Assembly (NCBI RefSeq): GCF_026627255.1 | Contig: NZ_JAPNLM010000003.1 | Location: 372,001-436,000, forward strand | Source of the DNA: Streptomyces antarcticus | GTDB lineage: Bacteria > Actinomycetota > Actinomycetes > Streptomycetales > Streptomycetaceae | DNA: 64,000 bases | Direction: 5' to 3' | In this document: positions 34,920-44,076 of the stretch, piece by piece | How positions within the stretch are numbered: the first letter of the stretch is position 1 | How the letters are laid out: the number at the start of each line of letters is the position of its first letter | The notes under the pieces: generated by a model | Told to the model about the DNA's origin: nothing | What the model saw: the letters and a program-made list of their open reading frames with translations, nothing else | The model's database searches: none | Translations under genes and position numbers: made by a program

Positions 34920-35399
34920 TCAACCCTTCACCAGCACCAACAGCCTCTCCAGAAAAGGAATCTGAGAGGGCATCAGTTTATTTTCGGCCACCTCCGGGGT
35001 GAACCAGGCCACCCGGTCCAGTTCGGGGAATTCCCGCACCTCCCCGGAGTGCGGCGGCCACTGCATCGAGAACGTCCCGGGCACCATCAGCGCGGGGTCG
35101 AGGTCCGCCTCCACCGCCCAGATCGTCACCAGCTTCCCGCTGGCCAGCCGTACCTCGCCGAGCGGCAGGTACGGGCCCTCCGGCGGCGGCAGCCCGATCT
35201 CCTCGGTGAACTCCCGGCGGGCCGCGTCCCGCGGCGTCTCGTCCGGCCCGTACTCGCCCTTCGGGATGGCCCAGCCCCCGTCGTCCCGCCCGGCCCAGAG
35301 CGGACCGCCCATGTGCCCGAGCAGGACCTCGACACCGGGGCCGTCCTCCCCGCCGGTGCGGCGGAAGAGGAACAGCCCGGCACTGCGCTTGTGCGTCAT
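34920..35399 (-). CDS. Nudix hydrolase (predicted NUDIX/phosphohydrolase)
   Basis: A 159-residue Nudix protein with a perfect box: GEYGPDETPRDAARREFTEE-IGL (residues about 50-72). The GWAIPKGE lead-in is typical of the group acting on diadenosine polyphosphates or similar. Starts MTHKRSAG at 35399; an in-frame ATG 12 bases upstream is an alternative. It is followed by the Tm-1-like gene and preceded by the CDF exporter gene on the same strand. Confidence 0.9.
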   Translation of the reverse strand: MTHKRSAGLFLFRRTGGEDGPGVEVLLGHMGGPLWAGRDDGGWAIPKGEYGPDETPRDAARREFTEEIGLPPPEGPYLPLGEVRLASGKLVTIWAVEADLDPALMVPGTFSMQWPPHSGEVREFPELDRVAWFTPEVAENKLMPSQIPFLERLLVLVKG

Positions 35400-35471
35400 G
35401 GGTCCATCCATGCCCCGAACCGGGCCGTCCCAGTGATCCCGGCCGGGGATCACGCGGGCCGGCGCCGGCCT

Positions 35472-36494
35472 TCAGTGGTCGTGCGGACCCTGGCGGTGCA
35501 CCGGGCCGTGCGCGTCCGCGCAGTGCGGGTCGCCGTACGGGTCCTCGCCGGCGCGGCCGACGGTGAGCAGGGTGTCCTGGGTGTGGTCCACCTGGAGGGT
35601 GGTGTGCGTGATCCCGTACTCCTTGTCCAGCAGCCCCTCCAGATCGCGGCGCACGGCGTGGCAGTCGCCCGCCGGCTCCACCAGCACGTGCGCCGACAGC
35701 GCCGCCTGACCGGACGTGATCGTCCAGATGTGCAGGTCGTGCACCTCGGCCACCGGCGGGTGCCCCGCCAGCCGGTCGCCGACCGCGTCCGGGTCCACGT
35801 GGGCCGGCGCCGCCTCCAGGAGGATCCGGCCGGACTCGCGGACCAGCCCGTAGCCCGCCTTGACCATCAGCACCACCACCACGAGGGTGGCGATCGCGTC
35901 GGCCTGCCGGAAACCGGTGGTCAGCACGATCAGACCGGCCACGGCGGTCCCGATGAACGCGAACAGGTCGTTCAGGATGTGCTGGTAGGCGCCCTCGACG
36001 GCGAGCGAGGACCGGTTCGCCCTGGATATGCACCAGGCCGCGACCACGTTGACGACGATGCCCGCCAGCGCCGTCACCAGGACCAGCCCGCCCTCGACCG
36101 GCGGCGGATCCACCAGCCGCCGCACCGCCTCGTACGCCAGCCAGACCGCCAGCAGGAGCAGCGTCAGCCCGTTGGCCTGCGCGGAGAGTATCTCCGCGCG
36201 CTTGAGGCCGTACGTGAAGCCGCCGCGCGCCGGGCGGGCCGCGAGCCGCATCGCGATCAGGGCCAGGACGATCGAGACGGCGTCGGTCAGCATGTGGGCG
36301 GCGTCGGAGATCAGGGCCAGCGAGTGGGCCATGACGCCGACGCACACCTCGACGGCCATGAACGCGCCGATCAGACCGAGCGCGATCCCCAGCCAGCGCC
36401 GGTCGGCGTCCGCCGACACGCCGTGGCCGTGTCCGCCGGGTCCGTGGCCGTGCCCTCCGTCAGCGTCACCGTGATCGTGGTCGTGCCCGCTCAT
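35472..36494 (-). CDS. Cation diffusion facilitator (Zn/Co/Cd efflux)
   Basis: A 340-residue CDF transporter. Both ends are His/Asp-rich (MSGHDHDHGDADGGHGHG and a C-terminal HRQGPHDH), as in ZitB/CzcD. Six membrane helices lie between residues 30 and 235, with metal-site motifs SDAAHMLTD (helix II) and HILNDLFAF (helix V). The cytosolic C-terminal domain (235-325) is the usual metal sensor. Drives export of zinc or similar ions by proton antiport. ATG at 36494. Confidence 0.95.
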   Translation of the reverse strand: MSGHDHDHGDADGGHGHGPGGHGHGVSADADRRWLGIALGLIGAFMAVEVCVGVMAHSLALISDAAHMLTDAVSIVLALIAMRLAARPARGGFTYGLKRAEILSAQANGLTLLLLAVWLAYEAVRRLVDPPPVEGGLVLVTALAGIVVNVVAAWCISRANRSSLAVEGAYQHILNDLFAFIGTAVAGLIVLTTGFRQADAIATLVVVVLMVKAGYGLVRESGRILLEAAPAHVDPDAVGDRLAGHPPVAEVHDLHIWTITSGQAALSAHVLVEPAGDCHAVRRDLEGLLDKEYGITHTTLQVDHTQDTLLTVGRAGEDPYGDPHCADAHGPVHRQGPHDH

Positions 36495-36673
36495 GGGGTC
36501 CCCCGTCTCATCGCGTCACCCGTGTGTCCGGTTCCGTCGCGTGAAGTGAAGCGCACCCCGGCGCGATGGGCAAAGGCTGCAACGGGGACCGTTGTCATTA
36601 CCTATAAGAGGGCCCTGACCTGCGACGATGTGTGGCCGGTGCCGGGTCGGCCGGATCGTGGGAAAATTTGCTC

Positions 36674-39178
36674 ATGGTCCAGCGCCCCGGAGTGCCGACC
36701 GCGCCCGAGCTCGTCCTGGAGACCGACCGTGGCTCCACCGCGATGAGCCCCGGGCGGATCTACCACGTCGGCCGGGACCCCCTCTGCGAGATCTGCCTCG
36801 ACGACGCCCGCGTCTCCTGGCACCACGCCGTCCTGCGACCCGACGGCGACCACTGGACAGTCGAGGACGAGGACAGCACCAACGGAACCTGGGCCGACGG
36901 CCGCCGCGTGCACGCGTGGAGCGTCGGGCCCGGCAGTGAGCTGCGCTTCGGCCACGCCGCCGACGGCCCGCGCGCGCTGCTGCTCGGACCGGCGCCGCCC
37001 GCGGCCGGGCCGTCCGTCGCGCCGCCCGGGGCCGTGCCGTCCGTCGCGCCGCCTGCGGCCGTGCCGCCCGCGGCTGCCGGGCCGCCGTTGACGCCTTCCG
37101 GCGCCGAGCCGCCCGTACCGGGAGGGGCCCGGCCGTCCCGGGTTTCGCACCCGGCCCTGACCGGCACCTTCCGGCAGCCCACCGCCGTCCGTCCGCTGCC
37201 CGCCCGCACCGCCGCCCGCACCGCCGTGCGCATCGCCGTGCGCATCGGCCGCGCCCCCGGCAACGACCTCGTCGTCGACGACCTCGTCGTCTCCCGCCGG
37301 CACGCCGAACTGCGCGCCCGCGCCGACGGCACGTACGAGATCGCCGACCTCGGCAGCCACAACGGCACCTACCTCAACGGCGCCCCCGTCCAGGGGACCG
37401 CCCGCCTCGCCGAGGGCGACATCGTCGGCATCGGCCACTCCGCCTTCTGCCTCGTCGGCAACCAGCTCCAGGAGTACGTGGACACGGGCGAGGTCTCCCT
37501 CGACGTCCAGAACCTCACTGTCGCCGTCGACCGCGGCCGCAAGACCCTCCTCGACGACATCTCCTTCCCGGTCGGCGCGAAGTGCCTGCTCGCCGTCGTC
37601 GGCCCCAGCGGCGCCGGCAAGTCCACCCTCCTCGGCGCCCTGACCGGCCTGCGCCCCGCCGACCGCGGCACCGTCTTCTACGACGGACGCGACCTCTACC
37701 GCGACTACGCCGAACTGCGCAGCCGCATCGGCCTCGTCCCGCAGGACGACATCCTGCACGCCCAGCTCACCGTCCGCCGCGCCCTCACCTACGCCGCCGA
37801 ACTGCGCTTCCCCCAGGACACCGCCAAGGCCGAACGGCGGGCCCGGGTCGACGAGGTGATCGGCGAACTCGGCTTGCGGGAGCGCGCCGACCAGCCCATC
37901 CACAGCCTTTCCGGCGGGCAGCGCAAACGCGTCTCCGTCGCCCTGGAGCTGCTGACGAAGCCCTCGCTGCTCTTCCTGGACGAGCCCACCTCCGGCCTCG
38001 ACCCCGGCATGGACCGGTCCGTGATGCACATGCTGCGCGGCCTCGCCGACGACGGCCGTACCGTCATCGTGGTCACCCACAGCGTGCTCAGCCTGGACGT
38101 CTGCGACCGCCTGCTCGTCCTCGCCCCGGGCGGGCGCATCGCCTATTTCGGGCCGCCCGGGGAGACGCTCGGCTACTTCGGCTACAGCCAGTGGCCCGAG
38201 GCCTTCGAAGCCTTCGAGAACGACAAGGGCCGCGACTGGGCGGGCGAGTACGCCGCCTCGGTCCCGTACCGCAAGTACGCCGCCGCCGCGTTCCGGACCC
38301 CCGGCAGGGACGGCGCCGACGGCCCGGCCGGACCCGCCGGGTTCGTCCCGTCCCCGCCGAAGGCGCAGAGCTGGGGCTCCCAGCTGTCCACGCTGGTCCG
38401 GCGGTACGCGGCCGCGCTCAGCGCCGACAAGACCTTCCTCGCCATCATGATCGCGCTCCCGTTCGTGATGGGAGCCATGGCCCGCGCCCTCGCGGGCGGC
38501 ACGCTCACCCAGGAGACCGCGATCAACGCCCTGCTCATCCTGTGCGTCGGCGGCGTCCTCACGGGCGCCGCCAACGCGGTGCGCGAGCTGGTCAAGGAAC
38601 GGACCATCTACCAGCGCGAGCGGGCCGTCGGCCTGTCGCGCTCCGCCTACCTGATGTCCAAGGTGGTGGTGCTCGGCGCGATCACCGTGGCCCAGGCGGT
38701 GGTGCTCACGCTCGTGGCCCTCTTCGGGGTGAAACTGGGGGCCCCGGGCGGACAAGGGGTGTTCCTGCCACCCCTCGTGGAGATCACCCTCGCCGTCGCG
38801 CTGCTGTCGTTCACCGCGATGATGCTCGGCCTGCTGGTCTCCGCGCTGGTCAGGAAGGAGGAGGTCACCATGCCGCTGCTGGTCCTCCTCGCCATCGTGC
38901 AGGTGGTCTTCTGCGGCGCGCTGCTCCAGCTGGACGGCGTACCCGTCATCGAGCAGCTGGCCTGGTTCGTGCCCTCCCGGTGGGCGCTCGGCGCCATGGC
39001 GGGCACCATCGACCTCGGCGCCATCGTGCCCGGCGCCCTCACCGACGACCCGCTGTTCGCACACAGCGCCGGCGTGTGGCTGCTCAACATGGGGATGCTC
39101 GTCGCGCTGTCCGTGCTGTTCGGGGTGCTGGTCGCCCGCCTGCTGCGGCGCCACGAGCCCGCGATCATGCGGAAGTAG
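36674..39178 (+). CDS. FHA-FHA-ABC transporter (ATPase and permease in one chain)
   Basis: An 834-residue fusion. FHA domain 1 is at residues 15-105 (GRDPLC, SWHHAV, STNGTW), then a Pro/Ala-rich linker to 175, FHA domain 2 at 185-275 (VRIGRAPGND, SRRHAEL, SHNGTYLNG), an ABCG-like ATPase at 285-510 (GPSGAGKST near 311, LSGGQRKRVSVALELLTKP, LLFLDEPTSGLD) and six membrane helices at 575-825. FHA domains bind phosphothreonine, so transport is probably gated by a Ser/Thr kinase; one is encoded two genes downstream. ATG at 36674. Confidence 0.93.
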   Translation: MVQRPGVPTAPELVLETDRGSTAMSPGRIYHVGRDPLCEICLDDARVSWHHAVLRPDGDHWTVEDEDSTNGTWADGRRVHAWSVGPGSELRFGHAADGPRALLLGPAPPAAGPSVAPPGAVPSVAPPAAVPPAAAGPPLTPSGAEPPVPGGARPSRVSHPALTGTFRQPTAVRPLPARTAARTAVRIAVRIGRAPGNDLVVDDLVVSRRHAELRARADGTYEIADLGSHNGTYLNGAPVQGTARLAEGDIVGIGHSAFCLVGNQLQEYVDTGEVSLDVQNLTVAVDRGRKTLLDDISFPVGAKCLLAVVGPSGAGKSTLLGALTGLRPADRGTVFYDGRDLYRDYAELRSRIGLVPQDDILHAQLTVRRALTYAAELRFPQDTAKAERRARVDEVIGELGLRERADQPIHSLSGGQRKRVSVALELLTKPSLLFLDEPTSGLDPGMDRSVMHMLRGLADDGRTVIVVTHSVLSLDVCDRLLVLAPGGRIAYFGPPGETLGYFGYSQWPEAFEAFENDKGRDWAGEYAASVPYRKYAAAAFRTPGRDGADGPAGPAGFVPSPPKAQSWGSQLSTLVRRYAAALSADKTFLAIMIALPFVMGAMARALAGGTLTQETAINALLILCVGGVLTGAANAVRELVKERTIYQRERAVGLSRSAYLMSKVVVLGAITVAQAVVLTLVALFGVKLGAPGGQGVFLPPLVEITLAVALLSFTAMMLGLLVSALVRKEEVTMPLLVLLAIVQVVFCGALLQLDGVPVIEQLAWFVPSRWALGAMAGTIDLGAIVPGALTDDPLFAHSAGVWLLNMGMLVALSVLFGVLVARLLRRHEPAIMRK

Positions 39179-39181
39179 CCG

Positions 39182-39871
39182 ATGGTGAATCCGACGACGG
39201 ACCCCGGGGGCGCCGCGGACTTCCGGCCGACGCACGTCGTGCCGCAGAACGGCCTGCCCGCCTGGGAGACCCCCGACGAGTCCCGGCCCACGGCGCCCCT
39301 GGACCCCTTCCTTCCGGTACAGCTGCTGTCCCGGCGGGCCGAATGGGGGGAGATCCTGTGCGCCAACGGCTGGTCCGCCTGGGTGGACGGTCGGCTCCTG
39401 GTCGCCGTACCGCAGCCCCCGCCCACGACCGGCGGCCGGGGGCCCGGCCGGGCCGAGGACCCGCGGCCGCTGCTCGCGCGCGGCGCCGACGCACTGGACC
39501 GCTACCGGCGGGCCGTCGACGGGCTGGCCGCCGGGCGGGCGGACGGGGAGGGCTTCCGGGCCTCCGTACGCGGGCTGCGCGCCGGGATCGTCATCGAAGG
39601 GGAGTCGGTCTGGCTGTACGACGAGGCCGCCGGGCGCTGGCTGTACGGGGACGGCACCCGCCTGGCGACGTACGCGGTCGTGGCCGGACCGGGCGTTCCA
39701 CCGGAGGCGGAGGCGGATGCGGGCCCGATGATCGGGCCCGGGGCCGCGGGAGGGCCGGTGGGGCACGAACCCACCCGCCTCGCGGACGTCCCCGAGGACC
39801 GCCCCGAGAGCCGTCCCGATGACGTCCCCGCGAACCTCCCCGAGGGCCCCCGCGAGGGCGGCGAGCGGTGA
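39182..39871 (+). CDS. Hypothetical protein between FHA-ABC transporter and kinase
   Basis: A 229-residue protein, 3 bp after the FHA-ABC stop and overlapping the kinase start by 4 bp (GTGA), so almost certainly in the same operon. The core, residues 40-165, contains PVQLLSRRAEWGEILCANGWSAWVDGRLL and later SVWLYDEAAGRWLYGDG, suggesting SH3-like or small beta repeats. The C-terminal 55 residues are Pro/Asp-rich and likely disordered. Function unknown; an adaptor between kinase and transporter is an inference from position. Confidence 0.8.
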   Translation: MVNPTTDPGGAADFRPTHVVPQNGLPAWETPDESRPTAPLDPFLPVQLLSRRAEWGEILCANGWSAWVDGRLLVAVPQPPPTTGGRGPGRAEDPRPLLARGADALDRYRRAVDGLAAGRADGEGFRASVRGLRAGIVIEGESVWLYDEAAGRWLYGDGTRLATYAVVAGPGVPPEAEADAGPMIGPGAAGGPVGHEPTRLADVPEDRPESRPDDVPANLPEGPREGGER

Positions 39872-40866
39872 CGGGCCCGGAGCGGGGGGCGGAGCGGGCG
39901 CCGGACGCGGAGCCGGTCGGCGGGCGCCCGTCGGACCTGCGCGGGAGGCTGATCGCCGGATACCGGGTGGAGGACGAGATCGGGCGCGGCGGGATGGCGG
40001 TCGTCTACCGGGCGCGGGACCTGCGGCTGGACCGGACGGTGGCGTTGAAGCTGCTCGCCCCCGAACTGGCGCGGAACGACACCTTCCGGCTGCGCTTCGC
40101 CCACGAGTCGAAGGTGGCCGCGGCCATCGACCACCCGCACATCGTGCCGGTCTTCGAGGCAGGGGAGACCGATGGCCTGCTGTACATCGCGATGCGGTAC
40201 GTCGCCGGGCAGGACCTGCGGGCCCTGCTCGACCGGACCGGGCCGCTGCCGGTGGAGACCGTGGCCCGGATCGCCGGCCAGGTGGCCTCCGCGCTGGACG
40301 CGGCGCACGCCCACGACCTGGTCCACCGGGACGTGAAGCCGGGGAACGTCCTGGTCGCGGCGGGCACGGACAGCGAACACCCCGAGCACGTCTACCTCAC
40401 CGACTTCGGACTGACGAAGAAGTCGCTCTCCCTGACAGGCTTCACGAGCGTGGGGCAGTTCGTGGGGACGCTGGATTACGTCGCGCCGGAGCAGATCTCG
40501 GGGAAGCCGGTGGACGGCCGGTGCGACGTCTACAGCCTGGGGTGCGTGGTCTACGAGATGCTGGTGGGCGGGCCGCCCTTCCGGCGCGACGACGACATGG
40601 CCCTGCTCTGGGCCCACCAGTACGATCCGCCGCCACCGCCGACCTCCCGGCGGCCGGATCTGCCGGCGGCACTGGACGAGGTGCTGGCGAAAGCGCTGGC
40701 CAAGTCGCCGGAGGACCGGTGGGGCAGCTGCCTGGAGTTCACCGGGGCCCTGCGCCGGGCGAGTGCCGGAGCCCCCCGGCCGCCGCGCTTCACCGACGGG
40801 TCCCCGTCGGGGCCGCCCCCGCCTCCACCGCACTGGGCGGCGCCCGTGTTCCGCGCCGGGCCCTGA
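39868..40866 (+). CDS. Cytosolic Ser/Thr protein kinase
   Basis: A 332-residue Hanks-type kinase: GRGGMAVVYRA (40-49), K61, HRDVKPGN (D155), DFGLTKK (179-184), APEQISGKPVDGRCDVYSLG. There is no membrane helix; the C-terminus is a short Pro-rich tail. GTG start overlaps the previous stop. Being cytosolic and cotranscribed with a transporter carrying two phosphothreonine-reading domains, it is the natural candidate regulator of that transporter. Confidence 0.92.
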   Translation: MTGPERGAERAPDAEPVGGRPSDLRGRLIAGYRVEDEIGRGGMAVVYRARDLRLDRTVALKLLAPELARNDTFRLRFAHESKVAAAIDHPHIVPVFEAGETDGLLYIAMRYVAGQDLRALLDRTGPLPVETVARIAGQVASALDAAHAHDLVHRDVKPGNVLVAAGTDSEHPEHVYLTDFGLTKKSLSLTGFTSVGQFVGTLDYVAPEQISGKPVDGRCDVYSLGCVVYEMLVGGPPFRRDDDMALLWAHQYDPPPPPTSRRPDLPAALDEVLAKALAKSPEDRWGSCLEFTGALRRASAGAPRPPRFTDGSPSGPPPPPPHWAAPVFRAGP

Positions 40867-40938
40867 GCGAACTACCCCGGGCGGGCAGACGGGCAGACGG
40901 GCGGGCGGCGGTCGGCCGGTGGCCTGGCTCTCCGGCTG

Positions 40939-42210
40939 CTACCGCTTGGCCCCGGAAGGCGCGTCGACGCGGCCCCGCCGGTGCAGGGGGCGGGCCAGCA
41001 GGGCGCCGAGGAAGCCCGCCACCGCGCCCCAGAGGAGGGCGAGGCCCACCGTGCGCCCCAGGAGCGCGGTGAGTTCGACGCGGCCGCCGAGCCCGTCCAC
41101 GTCGCCGATGCCGAGCAGGGACAGCCCGAACCGGGCCTGCACCGCGGCCAGCAGGCACACCGCGAGCGTCGCCAGCGCCAGGGCCACTCCGAGGTGCAGG
41201 GCGTGCTGCCAGGGCCGGACGCGCGCGGGAGACCGTACGGCCGTCAGTACGCCCGCACCCAGCAGCAGGACGGCGGCGACCACCACCAGCCACCAGGCCC
41301 GGGAGTCCCGCTCCGCGAGCGAGGCGACGTCCACCGTGGACAGGTCGGGGCCGCGCAGGACCTGGTCCAGCAACTGCGGCACGGGGAGCCCGAACGGCCC
41401 CTCCACGTTGCCCTGCCACGCGCCGCCGAAGCCCAGGGTGAGCGCGATCCAGACCAGGTTCGGCAGGCCGAGCAGGACCACGGCCAGGGTCCGCCCGGGG
41501 TGGCCTTGGGTCGCGGCGACGACCAGTCCGACGACGACGCCGAGGACGACGTACGCGAGCAGCAGCGTCACCGTGGCGAACGCGGCGGGCCGCACCGCCG
41601 TGTGGAAGCGGACCAGCCCGGCCGGCAGCGGCGCGCGGCGGGATACCAGCAGGCAGATCAGCAACAGCCCGAGGATCCAGAGCAGTCCGAACAGGAGCGT
41701 GGCGGGAACGGCCGCGCGGAACCCCACCGTCGGTGCGGAGTCGAGGAGTTCGCCGATCTCGCCGACAGGCGAGTCGCCGGTGGAGATTCCGAAGTCCTGG
41801 TGGGCCAGGAGCGCGCCGCCGGTCAGTGCGAGGAGCCACAGCGCCACCAGCGGAAGCGCCCGCCCGGCCAGTTCGCGCGGCCCGGCCACGGCCCGGTTGT
41901 GCAGGGGGCGCAGGAAGCAGAAACCGGCCGTGAGGGCTCCGGCCAGGCTCACCGAGAGCGGCAGCACGGACAGGCTCGCGTCCGCACCGGCGAGGAAACC
42001 CGCCCCGCCCGACACCTCGACCGACCCGCCGGCGGCCATCACGACGACGGCGGCGACCACGCGGGGAAACGCGCCCCCCGGCAGATCACCGGCGCCGGCG
42101 CAGGCCAGTCCGGCCGCGCCGATCACCGTCATCACCGCGAAGCCGGCGACGACGGCGACGAGCGCGTCGCGCCACGCCCTCGTGGAGGAACCCCCGGTCG
42201 GCGTTGCCAT
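40939..42210 (-). CDS. Streptophobe-family membrane protein
   Basis: A 423-residue protein with about ten membrane helices, no catalytic motif, and the Gly/Ala/Leu-rich composition of the streptophobe family, found mostly in Streptomyces. It starts MATPTGGSSTRAWRDALVAV at ATG 42210; an in-frame GTG at 42225 would add five residues. It is convergent with the kinase gene and divergent from the DUF6777 gene. The family often sits near FHA-ABC/kinase genes, but its function is unknown. Confidence 0.85.
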   Translation of the reverse strand: MATPTGGSSTRAWRDALVAVVAGFAVMTVIGAAGLACAGAGDLPGGAFPRVVAAVVVMAAGGSVEVSGGAGFLAGADASLSVLPLSVSLAGALTAGFCFLRPLHNRAVAGPRELAGRALPLVALWLLALTGGALLAHQDFGISTGDSPVGEIGELLDSAPTVGFRAAVPATLLFGLLWILGLLLICLLVSRRAPLPAGLVRFHTAVRPAAFATVTLLLAYVVLGVVVGLVVAATQGHPGRTLAVVLLGLPNLVWIALTLGFGGAWQGNVEGPFGLPVPQLLDQVLRGPDLSTVDVASLAERDSRAWWLVVVAAVLLLGAGVLTAVRSPARVRPWQHALHLGVALALATLAVCLLAAVQARFGLSLLGIGDVDGLGGRVELTALLGRTVGLALLWGAVAGFLGALLARPLHRRGRVDAPSGAKR

Positions 42211-42391
42211 CGGTGTACGGCTCACCCTGCAACCGTAGGCACCGCCCGTGCGCGGGCACCACCTGAACGGCCTAACCGACCGCGCGGCGGGGAGGCGGAT
42301 GCCCGGATACTGCAAGGAACGCACCCGTATGGGTGGGTCTACGGGCGGAGCGTCCAGCCGGGACCGGAACTTCTGCGTACGGAGGGCATCC

Positions 42392-44020
42392 GTGACCACG
42401 CAACCTTCGGGCATACCGCCGTCCGACCGTCCCGCGGGCCCCCCGTCCGGGCCGCTCTCGGGCGGTCGGCAGGGCCCGCCGCCGCAGGGCCCGGGCGGTC
42501 CGTCCGGCCCCGCTCCTCCGGGCGGTTCCGGTCCCCCCGGGCCGCCCCCCGGCGGGCAGCCTCCCGGGAGGCCCTGGTGGCGGTCCGGGCCCCGGCTGGC
42601 GGCCGGGCTGGTGGCGGTGGCCGCGGCCGTGGCGCTGATCGTGGTGCTGACCCGGCCGGGCGGTACGCCGACCACCGGCGGCGAGGTCTTCCTCCAGCCG
42701 GCCGGGTCCGTGGGGCAGGACCCGTTCACGGAGTCCACCGCGACGGCCCCGGGCGCCCAGGAACCCCAGCCGACACCCACGGGCCCCGTGCCCACCACCG
42801 GCACCACCGCCACCCGCTCCGTCAGCGGAGCCCAGCCCGGCCTGTACGGCGGGACCCGGGACCTGGCCAGCTGCGACGTCGAGAAGCAGGTACGGGTGCT
42901 GGTGGCGGAGCCGGCCAAGAACAGCGCGTTCGCCGAGGCCCTCGGCATCCGCCCCGCGGCCGTCCCGGGCTACCTGCGCTCCCTCACACCGGTCCGGCTG
43001 CGTCTGGACACGCGGGTCACGAACCACGGATACAAGGACGGCCGGGCCACCCCTTACCAGGCCGTTCTCGAGGCCGGAACGGCCGTGCTGGTGGACGACC
43101 GTGGGGTGCCCCGGGTGCGGTGCGCCTGTGGGAACCCGCTGGGGGAGCCGGTGGCCCTGAAGCCCGACTCGAAGAGGTACGGGCAGCCGTGGAGCGCGTA
43201 CCACCCGCAGAACGTGGTGGTGATCGCGCCCTCAGTGAAGATCGTCAACAAGATCGTGATCTACGACCACCAGGACAAGCGCTGGTACGAGCGCGACCGG
43301 GGCGCGAAGCCGGACCCCGACGAGCGCATCGCACCTCCGGTACTACCGACGCCTCCGGTGACGACGGCTCCGCCCTCCCGCTCGCCGTCCGACACGGACA
43401 CGCCCACGGACACGGATACCGGTGCGCCGACCGACACGGACACCCCGACCGGCCCGTCCTCCGATACGGACACCGGCAGCCCGACGGACACGGGAACGCC
43501 CACGGAGAGCGGGTCGGACACGGACAGGGAGCGGGACGCGGGAACTCCCACCGACCCGGGAACCCCGGCGGACTCCGGCACTCCGGCGGATCCGGAAACC
43601 TCCACAGACACCGGCACCCCCACGGACACCGGTACCCCGACGGACACCGGTACCCCGACGGACACCGGTACCCCGACGGACGCGCAGCAGAAGCCGGGGC
43701 TGACCGACCGGAGCGGCACCCCGACCGGCCCGTCCTCCGATACGGACACCGGCAGCCCGACGGACACGGGAACGCCCACGGAGAGCGGGTCGGACACGGA
43801 CAGGGAGCGGGACGCGGGAACTCCCACCGACCCGGGAACCCCGGCGGACTCCGGCACTCCGGCGGATCCGGAAACCTCCACGGACACCGGTACCCCGACG
43901 GGCGCGCAGCAGAAGCCGGGGCTGACCGACCGGAGCGGCACCCCGACCGGAACGGCGACGTCCGGTCCGCCCGCCGTGCCGCCCTCCTCCGGCACAGCCC
44001 CGGCCCCGCCCGCCCGGTAG
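42392..44020 (+). CDS. DUF6777 membrane-anchored protein with Thr/Pro/Asp-rich repeat tail
   Basis: A 542-residue protein. Residues 1-65 are Pro/Gly-rich and cytosolic, one helix at about 70-90 (LAAGLVAVAAAVALIVVL), then a domain at 100-320 matching DUF6777: GEVFLQPAGSVGQDPFTEST, GLYGGTRDLASCDVEKQ, DTRVTNHGYKDGRATPYQAVLEAGTAVLVDDRGVPRVRCACGNPL in successive pieces. From 330 on it is a T/P/D/S-rich repeat tail that likely spans the wall. GTG at 42392 follows GGAGGG by 5 bases. The tail gene segment carries a 276-bp duplication. Confidence 0.88.
   Translation: MTTQPSGIPPSDRPAGPPSGPLSGGRQGPPPQGPGGPSGPAPPGGSGPPGPPPGGQPPGRPWWRSGPRLAAGLVAVAAAVALIVVLTRPGGTPTTGGEVFLQPAGSVGQDPFTESTATAPGAQEPQPTPTGPVPTTGTTATRSVSGAQPGLYGGTRDLASCDVEKQVRVLVAEPAKNSAFAEALGIRPAAVPGYLRSLTPVRLRLDTRVTNHGYKDGRATPYQAVLEAGTAVLVDDRGVPRVRCACGNPLGEPVALKPDSKRYGQPWSAYHPQNVVVIAPSVKIVNKIVIYDHQDKRWYERDRGAKPDPDERIAPPVLPTPPVTTAPPSRSPSDTDTPTDTDTGAPTDTDTPTGPSSDTDTGSPTDTGTPTESGSDTDRERDAGTPTDPGTPADSGTPADPETSTDTGTPTDTGTPTDTGTPTDTGTPTDAQQKPGLTDRSGTPTGPSSDTDTGSPTDTGTPTESGSDTDRERDAGTPTDPGTPADSGTPADPETSTDTGTPTGAQQKPGLTDRSGTPTGTATSGPPAVPPSSGTAPAPPAR
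43441..43950 (+). repeat. 276-bp in-frame duplication and 18-bp VNTR inside the DUF6777 gene
   Basis: The unit starting at 43441 (CACCCCGACCGGCCCGTCC) recurs at 43717, an offset of exactly 276 bp or 92 codons. Within the first copy an 18-bp subunit (ACGGACACCGGTACCCCG) is present about four times, against one in the second copy, so the second is 54 bp shorter. Both keep the frame. Sequence identity is nearly complete, which suggests a recent event. Confidence 0.85.
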
Positions 44021-44076
44021 ACGGGGCCCGGTCCGTTCGGAAGGTGGCCGGGTGGCCGGGTCCGCAGGTCAGCGGC

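Noticed and set aside
33519..36746. A 1075-codon plus-strand frame over the Tm-1-like, Nudix and CDF genes
   Set aside because: It runs against three recognised genes and has no motif.
36602..39766. A 1054-codon minus-strand frame over the FHA-ABC gene
   Set aside because: Antisense to a gene with two FHA domains and ABC motifs; composition is that of a shadow frame.
43441..43950. Regular repeats that could suggest a CRISPR array or integration site
   Set aside because: They keep a reading frame and encode a Thr/Pro/Asp-rich tail.
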